Source of the DNA: an uncultured Acetobacteraceae bacterium
Lineage (GTDB): Bacteria > Pseudomonadota > Alphaproteobacteria > Acetobacterales > Acetobacteraceae
Assembly: GCA_903877125.1 (NCBI GenBank)
Contig: CAIRCM010000186.1
Location: 1-64,000 of the forward strand
Reading direction: 5' to 3'
Length of the DNA stretch: 64,000 bases
Under the pieces are notes generated by a model. That model was not told the DNA's origin and ran no database searches. It was given only the letters and a program-made list of their open reading frames with translations. The stretch's first letter is position 1; every line of letters starts with the position of its first letter. The translations under genes were made by a program, and so were the position numbers. Shown in pieces: positions 45,764-55,308 of the stretch.

Positions 45764-46501
45764 TCATGCCGCCAGCGCCGCCGCATAGGCCGCGACTGTC
45801 GGCCCAAACCCTCGTTCCAGCGCGTCGGCGGTGAGTTCGTGGCCGATCGACGCCTCGGCCAGGAACGGCACCGCGGCCATCAGCGGGGGGATGTTGCGCA
45901 GGTTCAGATCGTGGCCGGCGTTGACCACCAAACCCGCGTCGCGTGCCGCCGCCGCCGTCGCCGCGATGGCGGCCAGCAAGGTCGCATGGGTGCCCTGATG
46001 GAACGCCGCCGCGTAGGACCCGGTGTAAATCTCGATCCCGTCCGCTCCGGCCTCGACCGCGCGCGGGACTACCGCCGGGTCGGGATCGGTGAACAGCACG
46101 ACCCGGCATCCCAGTGCCTTGATCGCGGCGATGGACGACCGCGCCAACGGCATTTGATCGCCACCGAGCTTCCATCCCTCCTCGGAGGTGAAAGCGTCCG
46201 GCGCATCCGGCACCAGCGTGCATTGTTCGGGCCGCGTCGCGTCGAGAATTTCCATGAGCCGGTCGTCGGGATAACCCTCGATATTGAACTCCATCGCCGG
46301 ACGCAGCGGTTGCATCAGCGCCGCCAGCGCCGGCACGTCCGACCCGCGGATATGGCGCTCATCCGGACGGGGATGCACGGTCAGCCCCCGTGCGCCATTG
46401 TCCAGCGCGATGCGGGCGAAGTGCAGCACGTCGGGCACGCCGGTGCGCCGGGAGTTCCGCAGCAAAGCGACCTTGTTCAGATTGACACTGAGGCGGGCCA
46501 T
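45764..46501 (-). CDS. pdxJ: Pyridoxine 5'-phosphate synthase
   Basis: 245 residues, family length. LSVNLNKVALLRNSR, then the catalytic GLTVHPRPDERHIR, AMEFNIEGYPDDRLMEI, and VNAGHDLNLRNI for the last histidine and phosphate loop. It condenses 1-deoxyxylulose 5-phosphate with aminoacetone phosphate in vitamin B6 synthesis. The ATG overlaps the prpE stop (TGATG), so it is translated from the same message as the CoA ligase. Confidence 0.95.
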   Translation of the reverse strand: MARLSVNLNKVALLRNSRRTGVPDVLHFARIALDNGARGLTVHPRPDERHIRGSDVPALAALMQPLRPAMEFNIEGYPDDRLMEILDATRPEQCTLVPDAPDAFTSEEGWKLGGDQMPLARSSIAAIKALGCRVVLFTDPDPAVVPRAVEAGADGIEIYTGSYAAAFHQGTHATLLAAIAATAAAARDAGLVVNAGHDLNLRNIPPLMAAVPFLAEASIGHELTADALERGFGPTVAAYAAALAA

Positions 46502-48378
46502 CAGCGCCTCAAGACCTGGCCGACTTCGTCGAGCGTCATGGGATCCTCGATGGTAGGCGGGGTTGCCACGGTCTCCCCGTCGGCGATGCGGCGGATGACG
46601 GCGCGCAGGATTTTGCCGGACCGGGTTTTCGGCAAGCGGGGCACCACGCGGGCGTCGCGGAAGGATGCGACGGGACCGATGCGCTCGCGGATCAGGGCCA
46701 CGAGTTCGGCGGATATTTCCGCTTCGGGGCGGTTCACGCCGGATTTCAGCACCACGAGGCCGATGGGTGTCTGGCCCTTGAGTTCGTCCTTGGCGCCGAT
46801 GACGGCACATTCGGCGACATCGCGGTGGGAGGCGAGGACCTCTTCCATCGATCCGGTGGACAGGCGGTGGCCGGCGACGTTGATGATGTCGTCCGTGCGG
46901 CCCATCACCCAGACGTCGCCGTTCTCGTCGACCATGCCGGCGTCGCCGGTGCGGTACCAGCCGGGGAAGTCGGACAGGTAGGACGTCCGGTAGCCTTCGT
47001 CGTTCTGCCAGAGCGTCGGGCCGCAGCCGGGGGGCAGCGGCAGGCGAACGGACAGATTGCCGCTGGTGCCACGCGGCAGAACGTTGCCGTCGTCATCCAG
47101 CGCATGCAGGTCGTAGCCGGGGCATGGGCGGCCTCCGGAGCCCGGCAGGAACGGGAACAGCCCGAATTCGCGGAAGCCGGAGGTAATTGCCCACCCCGTT
47201 TCCGTCTGCCACCAGTGATCGACCACCGGTTTTTTCAGAATTTCCTGGGCCCAGACGGCTGTCGGGGGATCGCAGCGCTCCCCGGCGAGATAGAGTGCCT
47301 CCAGCGACGACAGATCGTACTGCGCGAGGAATTTTCCGTCTGGATCCTGCTGCTTGATCGCCCGCATCGCGGTGGGGGCGGTGACCAGCACTTTCACCTT
47401 GTGCTGCGCGATGACCCGCCAGAAGGCGCCGGCGTCCGGGGTGCCGACGGGCTTGCCCTCATACATCACCGACGTGCAGCCGCGCAGCAGCGGGGCGTAA
47501 ACGATGTAGCTGTGCCCCACGACCCAGCCCACATCCGACGCGGCCCAGTAGGTATCCCCGGCGTCCACCCCGTAGAGCATCTTCATGGAGTTCCACAGCG
47601 CCACCGCGTGCCCGCCATTGTCCCGCACGACGCCCTTGGGCCGGCCGGTGGTGCCGGAGGTGTAGAGCACATAGAGCGGATCGGTCGCCTTGACGGGGAC
47701 GCAATCATGCGGTGCCGCCGCTGCCTCGGCTGCCAGAAAATCGTGGTCCCGCCCGGGCGTCAGCTCGCAGGGCGACTGCTCCCGCTGCAGGATCAGGCAT
47801 GAATCGGGCTTGTGCGACGACAGGCCGATGGCCGCGTCCAGCAGCGGTTTGTATTTGACGATCCGCCCCGGTTCCAACCCGCAGGATGCCGAGACAATGA
47901 CCTTCGGCTTCGCGTCCGCGATGCGGGTGGCGAGTTCCGCCGCCGCGAACCCGCCGAACACCACCGAGTGCACCGCACCCAGACGCGCGCAGGCCAGCAT
48001 GCCGATCGCGGCTTCCGGCACCATCGGCATATAAAGGATGACGCGGTCGCCCTTGGTCACCCCCAGATTCGCCAGGGCGCCGGCGACCTTGGCCACCCGG
48101 GTTTGCAGGTCGCGGTAGGTGAAGGTCCGCAGTTGCCCGGTCATCGGGCTGTCCCAGATCAGTGCCGCCTGATCGCCGCGTCCGCCCGCGACATGCCGGT
48201 CGATGCAGTTGTAGCAGGTGTTCAGCTCCCCGCCCGCGAACCACTGGCCATAGGCGCCCAGGTTCGGGTCGAAGACGGTGTCCCAGCGTTTGATCCAATC
48301 GAGGCCCTCGGCGGCCTTTTCCCACCATCCCTCGGGATCGGCCTGCCATGCGCCATAGGCCCGATCGTATGCGGTCAT
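46501..48378 (-). CDS. prpE: Propionyl-CoA synthetase-type acyl-CoA ligase
   Basis: 625 residues. An ACS N-domain (WWEKAAEGLDWIKRWDTVFD) is followed by the AMP-binding motif YTSGTTGRPKGVVRDNGG, HWWQTETGWAI, and the C-terminal VMGRTDDIINVAGHRLSTG. The acylation-target lysine is likely in RSGKILRAVIRRI. WGDTYWAASDVGWVVGHSYI and a variant substrate pocket favour PrpE over acetate-specific Acs. It activates propionate (and probably acetate) to the CoA ester. Same transcript as pdxJ. Confidence 0.9.
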   Translation of the reverse strand: MTAYDRAYGAWQADPEGWWEKAAEGLDWIKRWDTVFDPNLGAYGQWFAGGELNTCYNCIDRHVAGGRGDQAALIWDSPMTGQLRTFTYRDLQTRVAKVAGALANLGVTKGDRVILYMPMVPEAAIGMLACARLGAVHSVVFGGFAAAELATRIADAKPKVIVSASCGLEPGRIVKYKPLLDAAIGLSSHKPDSCLILQREQSPCELTPGRDHDFLAAEAAAAPHDCVPVKATDPLYVLYTSGTTGRPKGVVRDNGGHAVALWNSMKMLYGVDAGDTYWAASDVGWVVGHSYIVYAPLLRGCTSVMYEGKPVGTPDAGAFWRVIAQHKVKVLVTAPTAMRAIKQQDPDGKFLAQYDLSSLEALYLAGERCDPPTAVWAQEILKKPVVDHWWQTETGWAITSGFREFGLFPFLPGSGGRPCPGYDLHALDDDGNVLPRGTSGNLSVRLPLPPGCGPTLWQNDEGYRTSYLSDFPGWYRTGDAGMVDENGDVWVMGRTDDIINVAGHRLSTGSMEEVLASHRDVAECAVIGAKDELKGQTPIGLVVLKSGVNRPEAEISAELVALIRERIGPVASFRDARVVPRLPKTRSGKILRAVIRRIADGETVATPPTIEDPMTLDEVGQVLRR

Positions 48379-48507
48379 GTCGGCATTTCCTTATCGCTTC
48401 TCGGCGGATGCTTGTCCCGCCGACACCGGCCTGTGGTCAAGCGGCGGTCCTTGCGCCATGACCCAGGTCAATGCATTTCCACCACCGACATATCTGGAGA
48501 TGACGAC

Positions 48508-49269
48508 ATGCAGCTCAATGGGATGGCCGCGATCGTGACCGGGGGCGGCTCCGGCCTGGGTGCCGCCACGGCCGAATGCCTCGCACAGGCGGGATGCAAG
48601 GTGGCGGCCGTCGATATCAACGAGGCCGCCGCACAGGCGACAGCCGACCGGATCGGCGGGATCGCCGTCAGATGCGACGTGGCCGACTCCGCCTCCGCCG
48701 AGTCCGCCTTCGCTGTTGCCCGAGCGGCGCATGGGCCGGTGCGCATTCTGGTGAATTGCGCGGGCGTTGGGACCGCCGGCCGGGTTGTCGGGCGCGAGGG
48801 ACCGCTGAAACTCGACGCGTTCGAGCGGGTGATCCGCGTCAACCTGATCGGCACGTTCAACATGCTGCGCCTCGCCGCGGCCGAAATGTCGGATGCCGAC
48901 CCGTTGGAGGACAATGAGCGCGGCGTGATCGTCAACACCGCTTCCATCGCCGCGTTCGACGGGCAAATCGGCCAGGCCGCCTACGCCGCGTCGAAGGGTG
49001 GCGTCGCCAGCCTCACCTTGCCCATCGCCCGCGAACTTGCTCGGGCTGGTGTCCGGGTGATGACCATCGCGCCGGGGCTGTTCCACACGCCGATGGTCGC
49101 GGGGCTGCCGCCGGAAATCCAGGCCAGCCTGGGGGCCTCCATCCCGTATCCACCCCGGCTGGGCATGCCGGCGGAATATGCGGCGCTGGTGCGGCATATC
49201 GTGGAGAACCGCTTCCTGAACGGGGAGACGATCCGGCTGGATGGCGCATGGCGCATGGCGCCGAGGTAG
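48508..49269 (+). CDS. Short-chain dehydrogenase, 3-hydroxyacyl-CoA dehydrogenase type 2-like
   Basis: 253 residues. The Rossmann TGGGSGLG motif is at 11-18, VNCAGVG is in the middle, and the catalytic S-Y-K is seen in NTASIAAFDGQIGQAAYAAS followed by K. FTGQIGQ-like FDGQIGQAAY and PGLFHTPMV are typical of the HSD17B10 group. It oxidises 3-hydroxyacyl-CoA or a branched analogue with NAD. GGAG lies ten bases ahead of the ATG. It is divergent from prpE, fitting a fatty or branched-acid route. Confidence 0.88.
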   Translation: MQLNGMAAIVTGGGSGLGAATAECLAQAGCKVAAVDINEAAAQATADRIGGIAVRCDVADSASAESAFAVARAAHGPVRILVNCAGVGTAGRVVGREGPLKLDAFERVIRVNLIGTFNMLRLAAAEMSDADPLEDNERGVIVNTASIAAFDGQIGQAAYAASKGGVASLTLPIARELARAGVRVMTIAPGLFHTPMVAGLPPEIQASLGASIPYPPRLGMPAEYAALVRHIVENRFLNGETIRLDGAWRMAPR

Positions 49270-49285
49270 GGCGGACGGCGACGGA

Positions 49286-49315
49286 CCGGAAACGGGCGGC
49301 ACCCCGCTTTTCCGG
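49286..49315 (+). terminator. Hairpin after the SDR gene
   Basis: CCGGAAA-CGGG (49286-49296) pairs with CCCG-ct-TTTCCGG (49303-49315), a stem of about 11 pairs with a small internal bulge, 17 bases past the stop. The bases to 49441 hold a weak -35/-10-like pair but nothing firmer. Confidence 0.4.
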
Positions 49316-49441
49316 TCGAGCCGTTCCGGCTTGTCGTGCCCAAGCAAACCCATGTTATTGTCGTGCCTCGTCAAGTCAGTGAACGGCATGACGTACTTCT
49401 GGGGTAGCCGACGGACCGAGGATAATCGCGGAGGAGTTCCC

Positions 49442-49756
49442 ATGCGCGACGCGACAGCCATTACCGCAACCGACATCCTGGCGACATTGCGGTCCCGCGA
49501 ACCCGCGCTACGTCAAGCTGGCATCACACATCTGTCCCTGTTCGGCTCGGTCGCTCGCAACGAAGCCGGCCCCGACAGCGACATCGACCTTGCCGCCGAA
49601 TTCGATCCCGCCGCGAAAATGGATCTGATCCGGCTGGTGGGCCTGGAACAGGAATTGGGCGACCTGTTGGGGCGAGAGGTCCAAATCCTGCCCGAACCAA
49701 TCCGCAAAGCGCGCCTGCTTGCCAACGTGGACCGGGACCGTATCCGTGCCTTCTAA
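49442..49756 (+). CDS. mntA: MNT-type minimal nucleotidyltransferase antitoxin
   Basis: 104 residues. The nucleotidyltransferase signature GS-X10-D-X-D is intact in FGSVARNEAGPDSDIDL. In MntA-HepT pairs this enzyme neutralises the HEPN toxin by adding AMP residues to it. CGGAGGAG at 49431 sets the start. The following HEPN gene begins inside its last codons. Confidence 0.85.
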   Translation: MRDATAITATDILATLRSREPALRQAGITHLSLFGSVARNEAGPDSDIDLAAEFDPAAKMDLIRLVGLEQELGDLLGREVQILPEPIRKARLLANVDRDRIRAF

Positions 49757-50132
49757 ACGGTATCGGGACGCCGACTGCCTGCGCGATATCATCGACAACA
49801 TCGCGCGGATCGAAAGCCATGTCGAAGGCATGGATCGCGATGGCCTGCGCAACGACGACCTGCGGTACGACGCGGTCGAACGGTGCCTGGAACGCATTTG
49901 CGAGGCGGCATTTCGCCTGGCAAACCGGGCAGATGAATTAATGCCGGAACAGCCTTGGCGGGCGATCCGTGGGTTGGGAAACCGGTTGCGCCATGGCTAC
50001 GACCAAATCGACACCGATATCCTCTGGAATGTTGTCGCCGAGCGTCTGCCGGGTCTCAAAGCCGATGTCGCAAAGGCGCTTGCAGGTTTGACGGGCGATC
50101 CCGGCGGACAGACAGGCGAGACCCAGCCTTGA
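49746..50132 (+). CDS. hepT: HEPN/HepT-like toxin with altered motif
   Basis: 128 residues from GTG 49746 (TTG 49719 would add nine). A DUF86/HEPN four-helix protein: RDADCLRDIIDNIARIESHV at the N-terminus, RYDAVERCLERICEAAFRLA in the middle. The motif region reads RGLGNRLRHGYDQID. The arginine usually five residues before the histidine in RX4HXY is glycine here, while N, H and Y remain. RNase activity may be weakened or lost, or the residue may be met in this subgroup. It overlaps the MNT gene by 11 bases. Confidence 0.8.
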   Translation: MPSKRYRDADCLRDIIDNIARIESHVEGMDRDGLRNDDLRYDAVERCLERICEAAFRLANRADELMPEQPWRAIRGLGNRLRHGYDQIDTDILWNVVAERLPGLKADVAKALAGLTGDPGGQTGETQP

Positions 50133-50158
50133 GATAAGCTAGCATCCGAAAGCCCTAA

Positions 50159-50317
50159 CAGGCTGCTGAAAAACTGGGTCGGTCGGTCTGCTGGCGCCTT
50201 TCCGCGCAGGATTCGTCCAAAACTCGCCACGATGTGACAACATCGTGTCTTCGCTTTGTCCTTTCCTGCACGAAAATTCGCTCAGCAGCCCTCAACGACC
50301 AGTTTTTCAGCAGCCTG
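50159..50317. mobile_element. MITE-like element with 19-bp inverted repeats
   Basis: CAGGCTGCTGAAAAACTGG (50159-50177) is the exact reverse complement of 50299-50317. The 159-bp unit has no coding frame. Internal CAGCAGCC is repeated near the right end (50283-50290). Such ends occur on IS1182/IS5-type insertion sequences, so this is probably a non-autonomous derivative. CTA occurs at both flanks but is not a certain target duplication. It lies directly after the HEPN gene. Confidence 0.65.
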
Positions 50318-50403
50318 CTAGGCGGCTCGGGGAGACGATCTTTAGCCCCGCATCGGCGCTTGACCTGAGCGGTGCCGATAACGCTGCGTTAGGGCAGGAG
50401 CCC

Positions 50404-53025
50404 CTACGCCGCCAGCGCCCCCAGCGCGGCATACCGCGTCGAGCCGGCGAGCGTCAGCATCACAATCAACGGACCGCGGCCCGGAAGCGCCAGCAGTTCC
50501 GCCGGCAACGTCGCCCGGCCGGTCGTCCAGCGAAGGTTTCCCTTGGGTTCATAGGCATAAAAGCCCTCGGTCAGGCATGGATCGTTCGCTTCGACCGCCA
50601 CGCTGGCCTCGCCGCGAAACAGTTCCAGTCGGCGGAGCGCAACACCCAATGACCGCGGGTCGCGGGCAATCCCCAGTTCGGCCGGGACGGCGTCGCGGGA
50701 CACGATATCGACCCGCGCCGGCCTGCCGCGGATGGTGAACACGAGCCCCGAGCCCTCGGCCTCGCTGGGCTTCAACCGCACCCCGTCGACCAGCAGATGC
50801 AAATCCGGATCCTCGGTCAGTGGGACGCCGGGGCGCGGGCCGGCGCGATCCAGCAGACGGCGCCAGACGCCATCGACCACCGGCCCGCCGGTCAGCACGG
50901 GCGCGCAGGGTTCTTGCGGCGGCAGACCCCAGCCGGCGTTGGCATTCTGGAACAGCCAGCGGTTCCCGTCGTCGCGATAGGTCTCGGCCGCGGCGCCGTT
51001 GGCCAGGATGACATCGTGGGATTCCAGTTCGATGTGATAGATCTCCACGTCCTGCGCCCGGTCGTCCCAGACGATGGAGCGGTGGTTGACCAGGAATTCG
51101 GCGGGTATCAGCACGCCGTCGAGATAGAACCCGTGCGCCTTGGTGACGCGCAGGTCGGCGTTGGGGACATTGTCGGCGAAGGCGCCCTTGCGAATCACGA
51201 CAGGCGTGGCGGCGGTGCGGCTGCCGCGGGTGGCGAGGACCTTGCCTTTGCCGACCCAGACGATGCCGCGGGCTTCGCCGGACAATGTCGTCACCTTGTC
51301 GCCCGGGACCAGCGTCTCGATCCGCTTCTGCCCGTCCGGCGTGGCGATGCGGGTGCCGGCGAGGAAGCAGACGCTGCTGAGGGTCATGCCGCCGGCACCG
51401 TCCGAAAACACCTGGAACGTTTTCGCGGTCGTGGCTGACAGGCTGAAGTCCTGCGTGAAGGCGCCGTCGGTCAGGGTCAATGTGGTGCCGGACACGGCGG
51501 CCGTGGCGCCGGCGTGGAACGTCACTCCGGACAGATCGATCGTGCCATTGTTGTCGAATCCCGCGAGCACGTCGGCGAAGGTGGCACCGGAGGTGAGCGC
51601 CGTGGTCAGTTTCAGCGTCGCACCAGGTGCGTTGAACGTGATCGCCCCCGACCCAAGATTGGCCGCCGACGCCACCGCCAGCGTCCCGGCGTCCAGAGTC
51701 GTGCCGCCGGTGTAGGTGTTGGTGCCGGTCAGCGTCACTGTTCCGGCGCCCGTCACCTCAATGCCGGTTTGCCCCTTGGTGTAGCTCGCCGGGCCGGTGC
51801 CGCCGGAACCGGTGTCGTCGGTGATCGGTGCGGCGATGGTTTCCGTGGTGCCGTTGCTGTTGAAGATCAACGCCGCGCCGGTCCCCTGGAGGTAGATGCC
51901 CGAACCAAAAGCCTGGCCGGCGGTCGCGCCCGTCCCGGCGGCGACGATGCCGTTCGCGATGGAGGTGGATGCGTTGCCCTCGATAGTCAGCGAGGCGCCG
52001 GCCTGCACGAAGATGTCCCCGCCAGCGCCAAGCCCGCCGCCCCCGCCGCCAGCAATGCTTTGGCGGCCGTTGCCGCCTTTGCCACCGCCGAAGCCTCCCG
52101 AACCCCCGACTCCGGCTAGTCCGCCGGTCCTCAAACTTCCAGCACCACCACCGCCGCCAAAGCCGGCAATGCCGCCGGTGACACCACCGGCGGCGTCGCT
52201 TCCGCCGCCGCCGCCGCCGAAACCGCCCGCTCCGCCCAGAAGGCCGCCGCCGCCGCCGCCGCCATAACCGCCGGCGCCGCCGGTGGCACCAGCGTTAGCA
52301 CCGCCAACGCCGCCGCCGCCACCACCGCCGATACCGCTGTCTCCGCTGCCGCCGCCGCCCTGGCTGCCACCGGGAGCGGCATTATAACCCGAAACCACCG
52401 CCCCCTGACCGCCAGAGGCGGCGTTGGGGATGATTCCGGCGCCGCCAGCCCCGCCTGTGGGATCGGCGCCAACGCCACCAACAGCGCCGGCGCCAACACC
52501 GCCACCGCCGCCGCCTGTCCCGGTGGCGCCGGCATTAGCGCCGTTGCCGCCGAGGCCTCCGCCACCGCCACCGTTCCCCTTCGCGCCGCCGTTCCCGCCC
52601 TGGGCGCGGTCGCCGGCAAACGTCACGTTGTTCAGCGTGACGTTGCCCACATTCCCGGCGACGTTCGCGCCAATGAACAGGCCGCCGCCAAGTCCCGCGC
52701 CGCCGCCGCCGCCGCTGCCGCCGTTGCCGCCGACCGCGTCCATGTTCGCGATCGTCAGGTTCGCGACCGACACCGTCCCGGCATAGACGAACAAGCCCCG
52801 CTCGGGCGTCGTCGTCCCGCCACCGGACAGCGTGTGACCGTTGCCGATGATATTCAGCACATCGCCGGTGTTGAGATTGATCGCTTCCAGCTCGGTGCCA
52901 CTGAGCGCGATGTTGCCGGTCAGGGTGATGGTGGAGGTGCCTCTGCCCGCGGCCAGAGAATCAATCGCGATAATTTCCGCGTTGAGCTGGGCAATGGTGC
53001 TGACGGTCGCAACGATGGTCGTCAT
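50404..53025 (-). CDS. Glycine-rich, autotransporter-strand and Hint-domain surface protein
   Basis: 873 residues. About 1-95 is a beta-helix-like head (TITLTGNIALSGTELEAINL). About 95-345 is very glycine-rich. About 420-490 carries autotransporter-associated beta-strand repeats (VTLTGTNTYTGGTTLDAGT). From about 550 a Hedgehog/intein Hint_2 domain starts at CFLAGTRIATPDGQKRIE, with the nucleophilic cysteine first and ADLRVTKAHGFYLDGVLIPA after. There is no signal peptide, so type I secretion is a possibility. The Hint part may self-cleave or attach the N-terminal part. Large and repetitive; folded-domain boundaries are estimates. Confidence 0.75.
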   Translation of the reverse strand: MTTIVATVSTIAQLNAEIIAIDSLAAGRGTSTITLTGNIALSGTELEAINLNTGDVLNIIGNGHTLSGGGTTTPERGLFVYAGTVSVANLTIANMDAVGGNGGSGGGGGAGLGGGLFIGANVAGNVGNVTLNNVTFAGDRAQGGNGGAKGNGGGGGGLGGNGANAGATGTGGGGGGVGAGAVGGVGADPTGGAGGAGIIPNAASGGQGAVVSGYNAAPGGSQGGGGSGDSGIGGGGGGGVGGANAGATGGAGGYGGGGGGGLLGGAGGFGGGGGGSDAAGGVTGGIAGFGGGGGAGSLRTGGLAGVGGSGGFGGGKGGNGRQSIAGGGGGGLGAGGDIFVQAGASLTIEGNASTSIANGIVAAGTGATAGQAFGSGIYLQGTGAALIFNSNGTTETIAAPITDDTGSGGTGPASYTKGQTGIEVTGAGTVTLTGTNTYTGGTTLDAGTLAVASAANLGSGAITFNAPGATLKLTTALTSGATFADVLAGFDNNGTIDLSGVTFHAGATAAVSGTTLTLTDGAFTQDFSLSATTAKTFQVFSDGAGGMTLSSVCFLAGTRIATPDGQKRIETLVPGDKVTTLSGEARGIVWVGKGKVLATRGSRTAATPVVIRKGAFADNVPNADLRVTKAHGFYLDGVLIPAEFLVNHRSIVWDDRAQDVEIYHIELESHDVILANGAAAETYRDDGNRWLFQNANAGWGLPPQEPCAPVLTGGPVVDGVWRRLLDRAGPRPGVPLTEDPDLHLLVDGVRLKPSEAEGSGLVFTIRGRPARVDIVSRDAVPAELGIARDPRSLGVALRRLELFRGEASVAVEANDPCLTEGFYAYEPKGNLRWTTGRATLPAELLALPGRGPLIVMLTLAGSTRYAALGALAA

Positions 53026-53186
53026 CGGGAATCCCCTGTTCGTGTCAGGTCAAGACGCACGCTATATGCCTCACCCTCCCACCGCCTCGGCGGGTTGGAC
53101 AGTCCAGGTGGCATCGGCAGTCAGCAATCCGGTCGTGCCATGTTCGACCAGGTGCGGCGTTTTCACAATAAGCCCGCAACATCTCA

Positions 53187-53192
53187 ATTATA
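53187..53192 (-). promoter_or_regulatory. Possible -10 box for the glycine-rich gene
   Basis: The minus strand reads a perfect TATAAT here, about 160 bases before the ATG. No good -35 lies at the proper spacing, so this is weak. Confidence 0.25.
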
Positions 53193-53288
53193 AAACGGAC
53201 CGTCGACAGCCCGCCCACCACACCGCCGCGCCGGTCGGGTTGGACCAGCGCATGGCGCCCCGTACTCCCGCCGAGCGCACCTTGTGGC

Positions 53289-53317
53289 TTGACTTTTGCC
53301 CGGTTCCTCCCGATACC
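53289..53317 (+). promoter_or_regulatory. Promoter of the helicase-gcdH unit
   Basis: TTGACT (53289-53294) is followed 17 bases later by GATACC (53312-53317). A 5' leader of about 115 bases with a small hairpin (GGTG-CCGA...TCGG-CACC near 53344) separates it from the TTG start. The remaining bases of the 53026-53433 gap show nothing else. Confidence 0.45.
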
Positions 53318-53433
53318 CCGCCCATCGCGGGTAAGCTGACGTCCGGTGCCGAAACTTCGGCTCACCCGGGAATGCGGCCCTGAGCGCGATCGTTGCGCAC
53401 GAATCCGCAACACAGCCATCGACAGGATCCGTT

Positions 53434-55308
53434 TTGACCGGCCCCTCGACCGCCCCGGCGGGACCGACCGATCATGCGACGCATGAAACCATCCAAACCG
53501 GCGAAGTAGCCGCGGCGCCTGACGTTCCGGCGTTACCCATTCCTGTACCGGAGCCGGCCGAACCCGCGCCAGACGTCGCGACGCCGGATGTGCCTGGCCT
53601 GGACCTGACACCCGCCGAAGCCGAGCCGGTGGCCGAAACATTTGCCCCCGCCGCGCTGGACAGCGCCGAACCGGCGCCGGAACCGATCGACGAACCCTCC
53701 GATGAACGTTGGGGCGAACCCGAATACGATCGGGAGGACGCCGCAGCGGACGATGACGGGGCCACCGAAGAACACGAACCCATCGCCGTTCTGCCGGACG
53801 AACCGCCCCGCCCGATCTTCGCCGATCTCGGCCTGTCGGAAGGCGTCCTCCAGGCCATCGCCGACATGGGCTACCGGCACCCGACCCCGATCCAGGAACA
53901 GGCAATCCCCTACGTCCTGATGGGCCGCGACGTGCTGGGCACCGCGCAGACCGGCACCGGCAAGACCGCCGGCTTCACCCTGCCCATGCTCGACATCCTC
54001 TCCGGCTCCCGTGCTCGGGCGCGCATGCCGCGCAGCCTGATCCTCGAACCGACCCGCGAACTCGCGCTCCAGGTGGCCGAGAATTTCGTCCAGTATGGCA
54101 AATACCTGAAACTTACCCACGCCCTGATCATCGGCGGGGAGAGCATGTCCGACCAGAAGGACGTGCTGAACAAGGGCGTCGATGTGCTGATCGCCACGCC
54201 CGGCCGGCTGATCGACATGTTCGAACGCGGGTCGATCCTGCTCACCGACGCCAAGCTGCTGGTGATCGACGAGGCCGACCGCATGCTGGACATGGGCTTC
54301 ATCCCCGATGTCGAGCGTATCGTCGCGATGCTCCCGCCCGGCCGGCAGACGCTGTTCTTCTCGGCCACGATGGGCCCGGAAATCCGCCGCCTCGCGGATG
54401 CGTTTCTGCAAAACCCCAAGGAAATCACGGTATCCCGTCCGGCCTCGGTCGCCACGACGATCACCGAGGGTCTGGCGCTGGTCGCCGAACACGACAAGCG
54501 GGAGGCGCTGCGCCGCCTGATCCGGACCGAGAACGTGCAGAACGCGCTGATTTTCTGCAATCGCAAGGTCGACGTCGATATCCTCTACAAGTCGCTGACC
54601 AAGCACAAATTCAGCGCCGGCGCCCTGCACGGCGATCTGTCGCAGACCGTGCGCTTCGCGACGCTGGAGAAATTCAAGGCCGGCGAACTGCATCTGCTGG
54701 TGTGCAGCGATGTGGCGGCCCGTGGGATCGACATCGGTGGCCTGTCGCATGTCTTCAACTTCGACGTGCCGCACCACGCCGAGGATTACGTCCACCGCAT
54801 CGGCCGCACCGGCCGCGCCGGTCTGGAAGGGCGAGCCTTTACGATCGCCGCGCCGACCGACCGCTTCGCCGTTGAAGCCATCGAGAAACTGACCGGACAT
54901 GCGATCCCGCCGGTGATCGTCGCGGGCCTCGATCCCGTCGACTGGGCGGAGGACGATGGCCGTAAGCGGCGTGGCCGGGGTGGCAAGAAAGCCGCCGCCG
55001 CGCCACGCAAGAGCGCGGCAACGCGCGAGCGCGCGCCGCGGGAGGATAAGCCGTTGCGCGAAGCCCGGCGGCCAGCGCGGCCGCCGCGCGAGGTGGTGCC
55101 CGAAGTGGCGGAAATCCGCGCCGAGCCGGTACCGGCCGAACGGCCGAGGAGCGACCGCTACCGGGACCCGAACCGGGATTTCCGCCGTGGACGCCGCGAT
55201 GACGATCTGGGACCGGCGGTGGTGGGCTTCGGCGACGACGTGCCGGCCTTCATGCTGCTGCGCACCCGCGCACCTCAACCCCTTCAGGAGACGGAAGCCG
55301 AATCATGA
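53434..55308 (+). CDS. DEAD-box RNA helicase, RhlE-like
   Basis: 624 residues from TTG 53434; no ATG is available upstream of the core. A 130-residue acidic, proline-rich lead precedes the Q motif ([19 protein letters not shown]). Motif I is [15 protein letters not shown] is [16 protein letters not shown] is FFSATMGPE, and motif VI is [10 protein letters not shown]. The C-terminal 120 residues are basic ([16 protein letters not shown]), giving RNA binding. It likely acts in ribosome assembly or cold response. Its stop overlaps the gcdH start as ATGA. Confidence 0.92.
   Translation: MTGPSTAPAGPTDHATHETIQTGEVAAAPDVPALPIPVPEPAEPAPDVATPDVPGLDLTPAEAEPVAETFAPAALDSAEPAPEPIDEPSDERWGEPEYDREDAAADDDGATEEHEPIAVLPDEPPRPIFADLGLSEGVLQAIADMGYRHPTPIQEQAIPYVLMGRDVLGTAQTGTGKTAGFTLPMLDILSGSRARARMPRSLILEPTRELALQVAENFVQYGKYLKLTHALIIGGESMSDQKDVLNKGVDVLIATPGRLIDMFERGSILLTDAKLLVIDEADRMLDMGFIPDVERIVAMLPPGRQTLFFSATMGPEIRRLADAFLQNPKEITVSRPASVATTITEGLALVAEHDKREALRRLIRTENVQNALIFCNRKVDVDILYKSLTKHKFSAGALHGDLSQTVRFATLEKFKAGELHLLVCSDVAARGIDIGGLSHVFNFDVPHHAEDYVHRIGRTGRAGLEGRAFTIAAPTDRFAVEAIEKLTGHAIPPVIVAGLDPVDWAEDDGRKRRGRGGKKAAAAPRKSAATRERAPREDKPLREARRPARPPREVVPEVAEIRAEPVPAERPRSDRYRDPNRDFRRGRRDDDLGPAVVGFGDDVPAFMLLRTRAPQPLQETEAES

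Noticed and set aside
52120..52720. Low-complexity GCC/CCG-rich stretch as a possible repeat array
   Set aside because: It is the glycine codon tract of the Hint-domain protein, not a tandem DNA repeat with a fixed unit.
53533..55278. Minus-strand frame of 581 codons over the helicase
   Set aside because: Antisense to a helicase with all DEAD-box motifs; no motif of its own.
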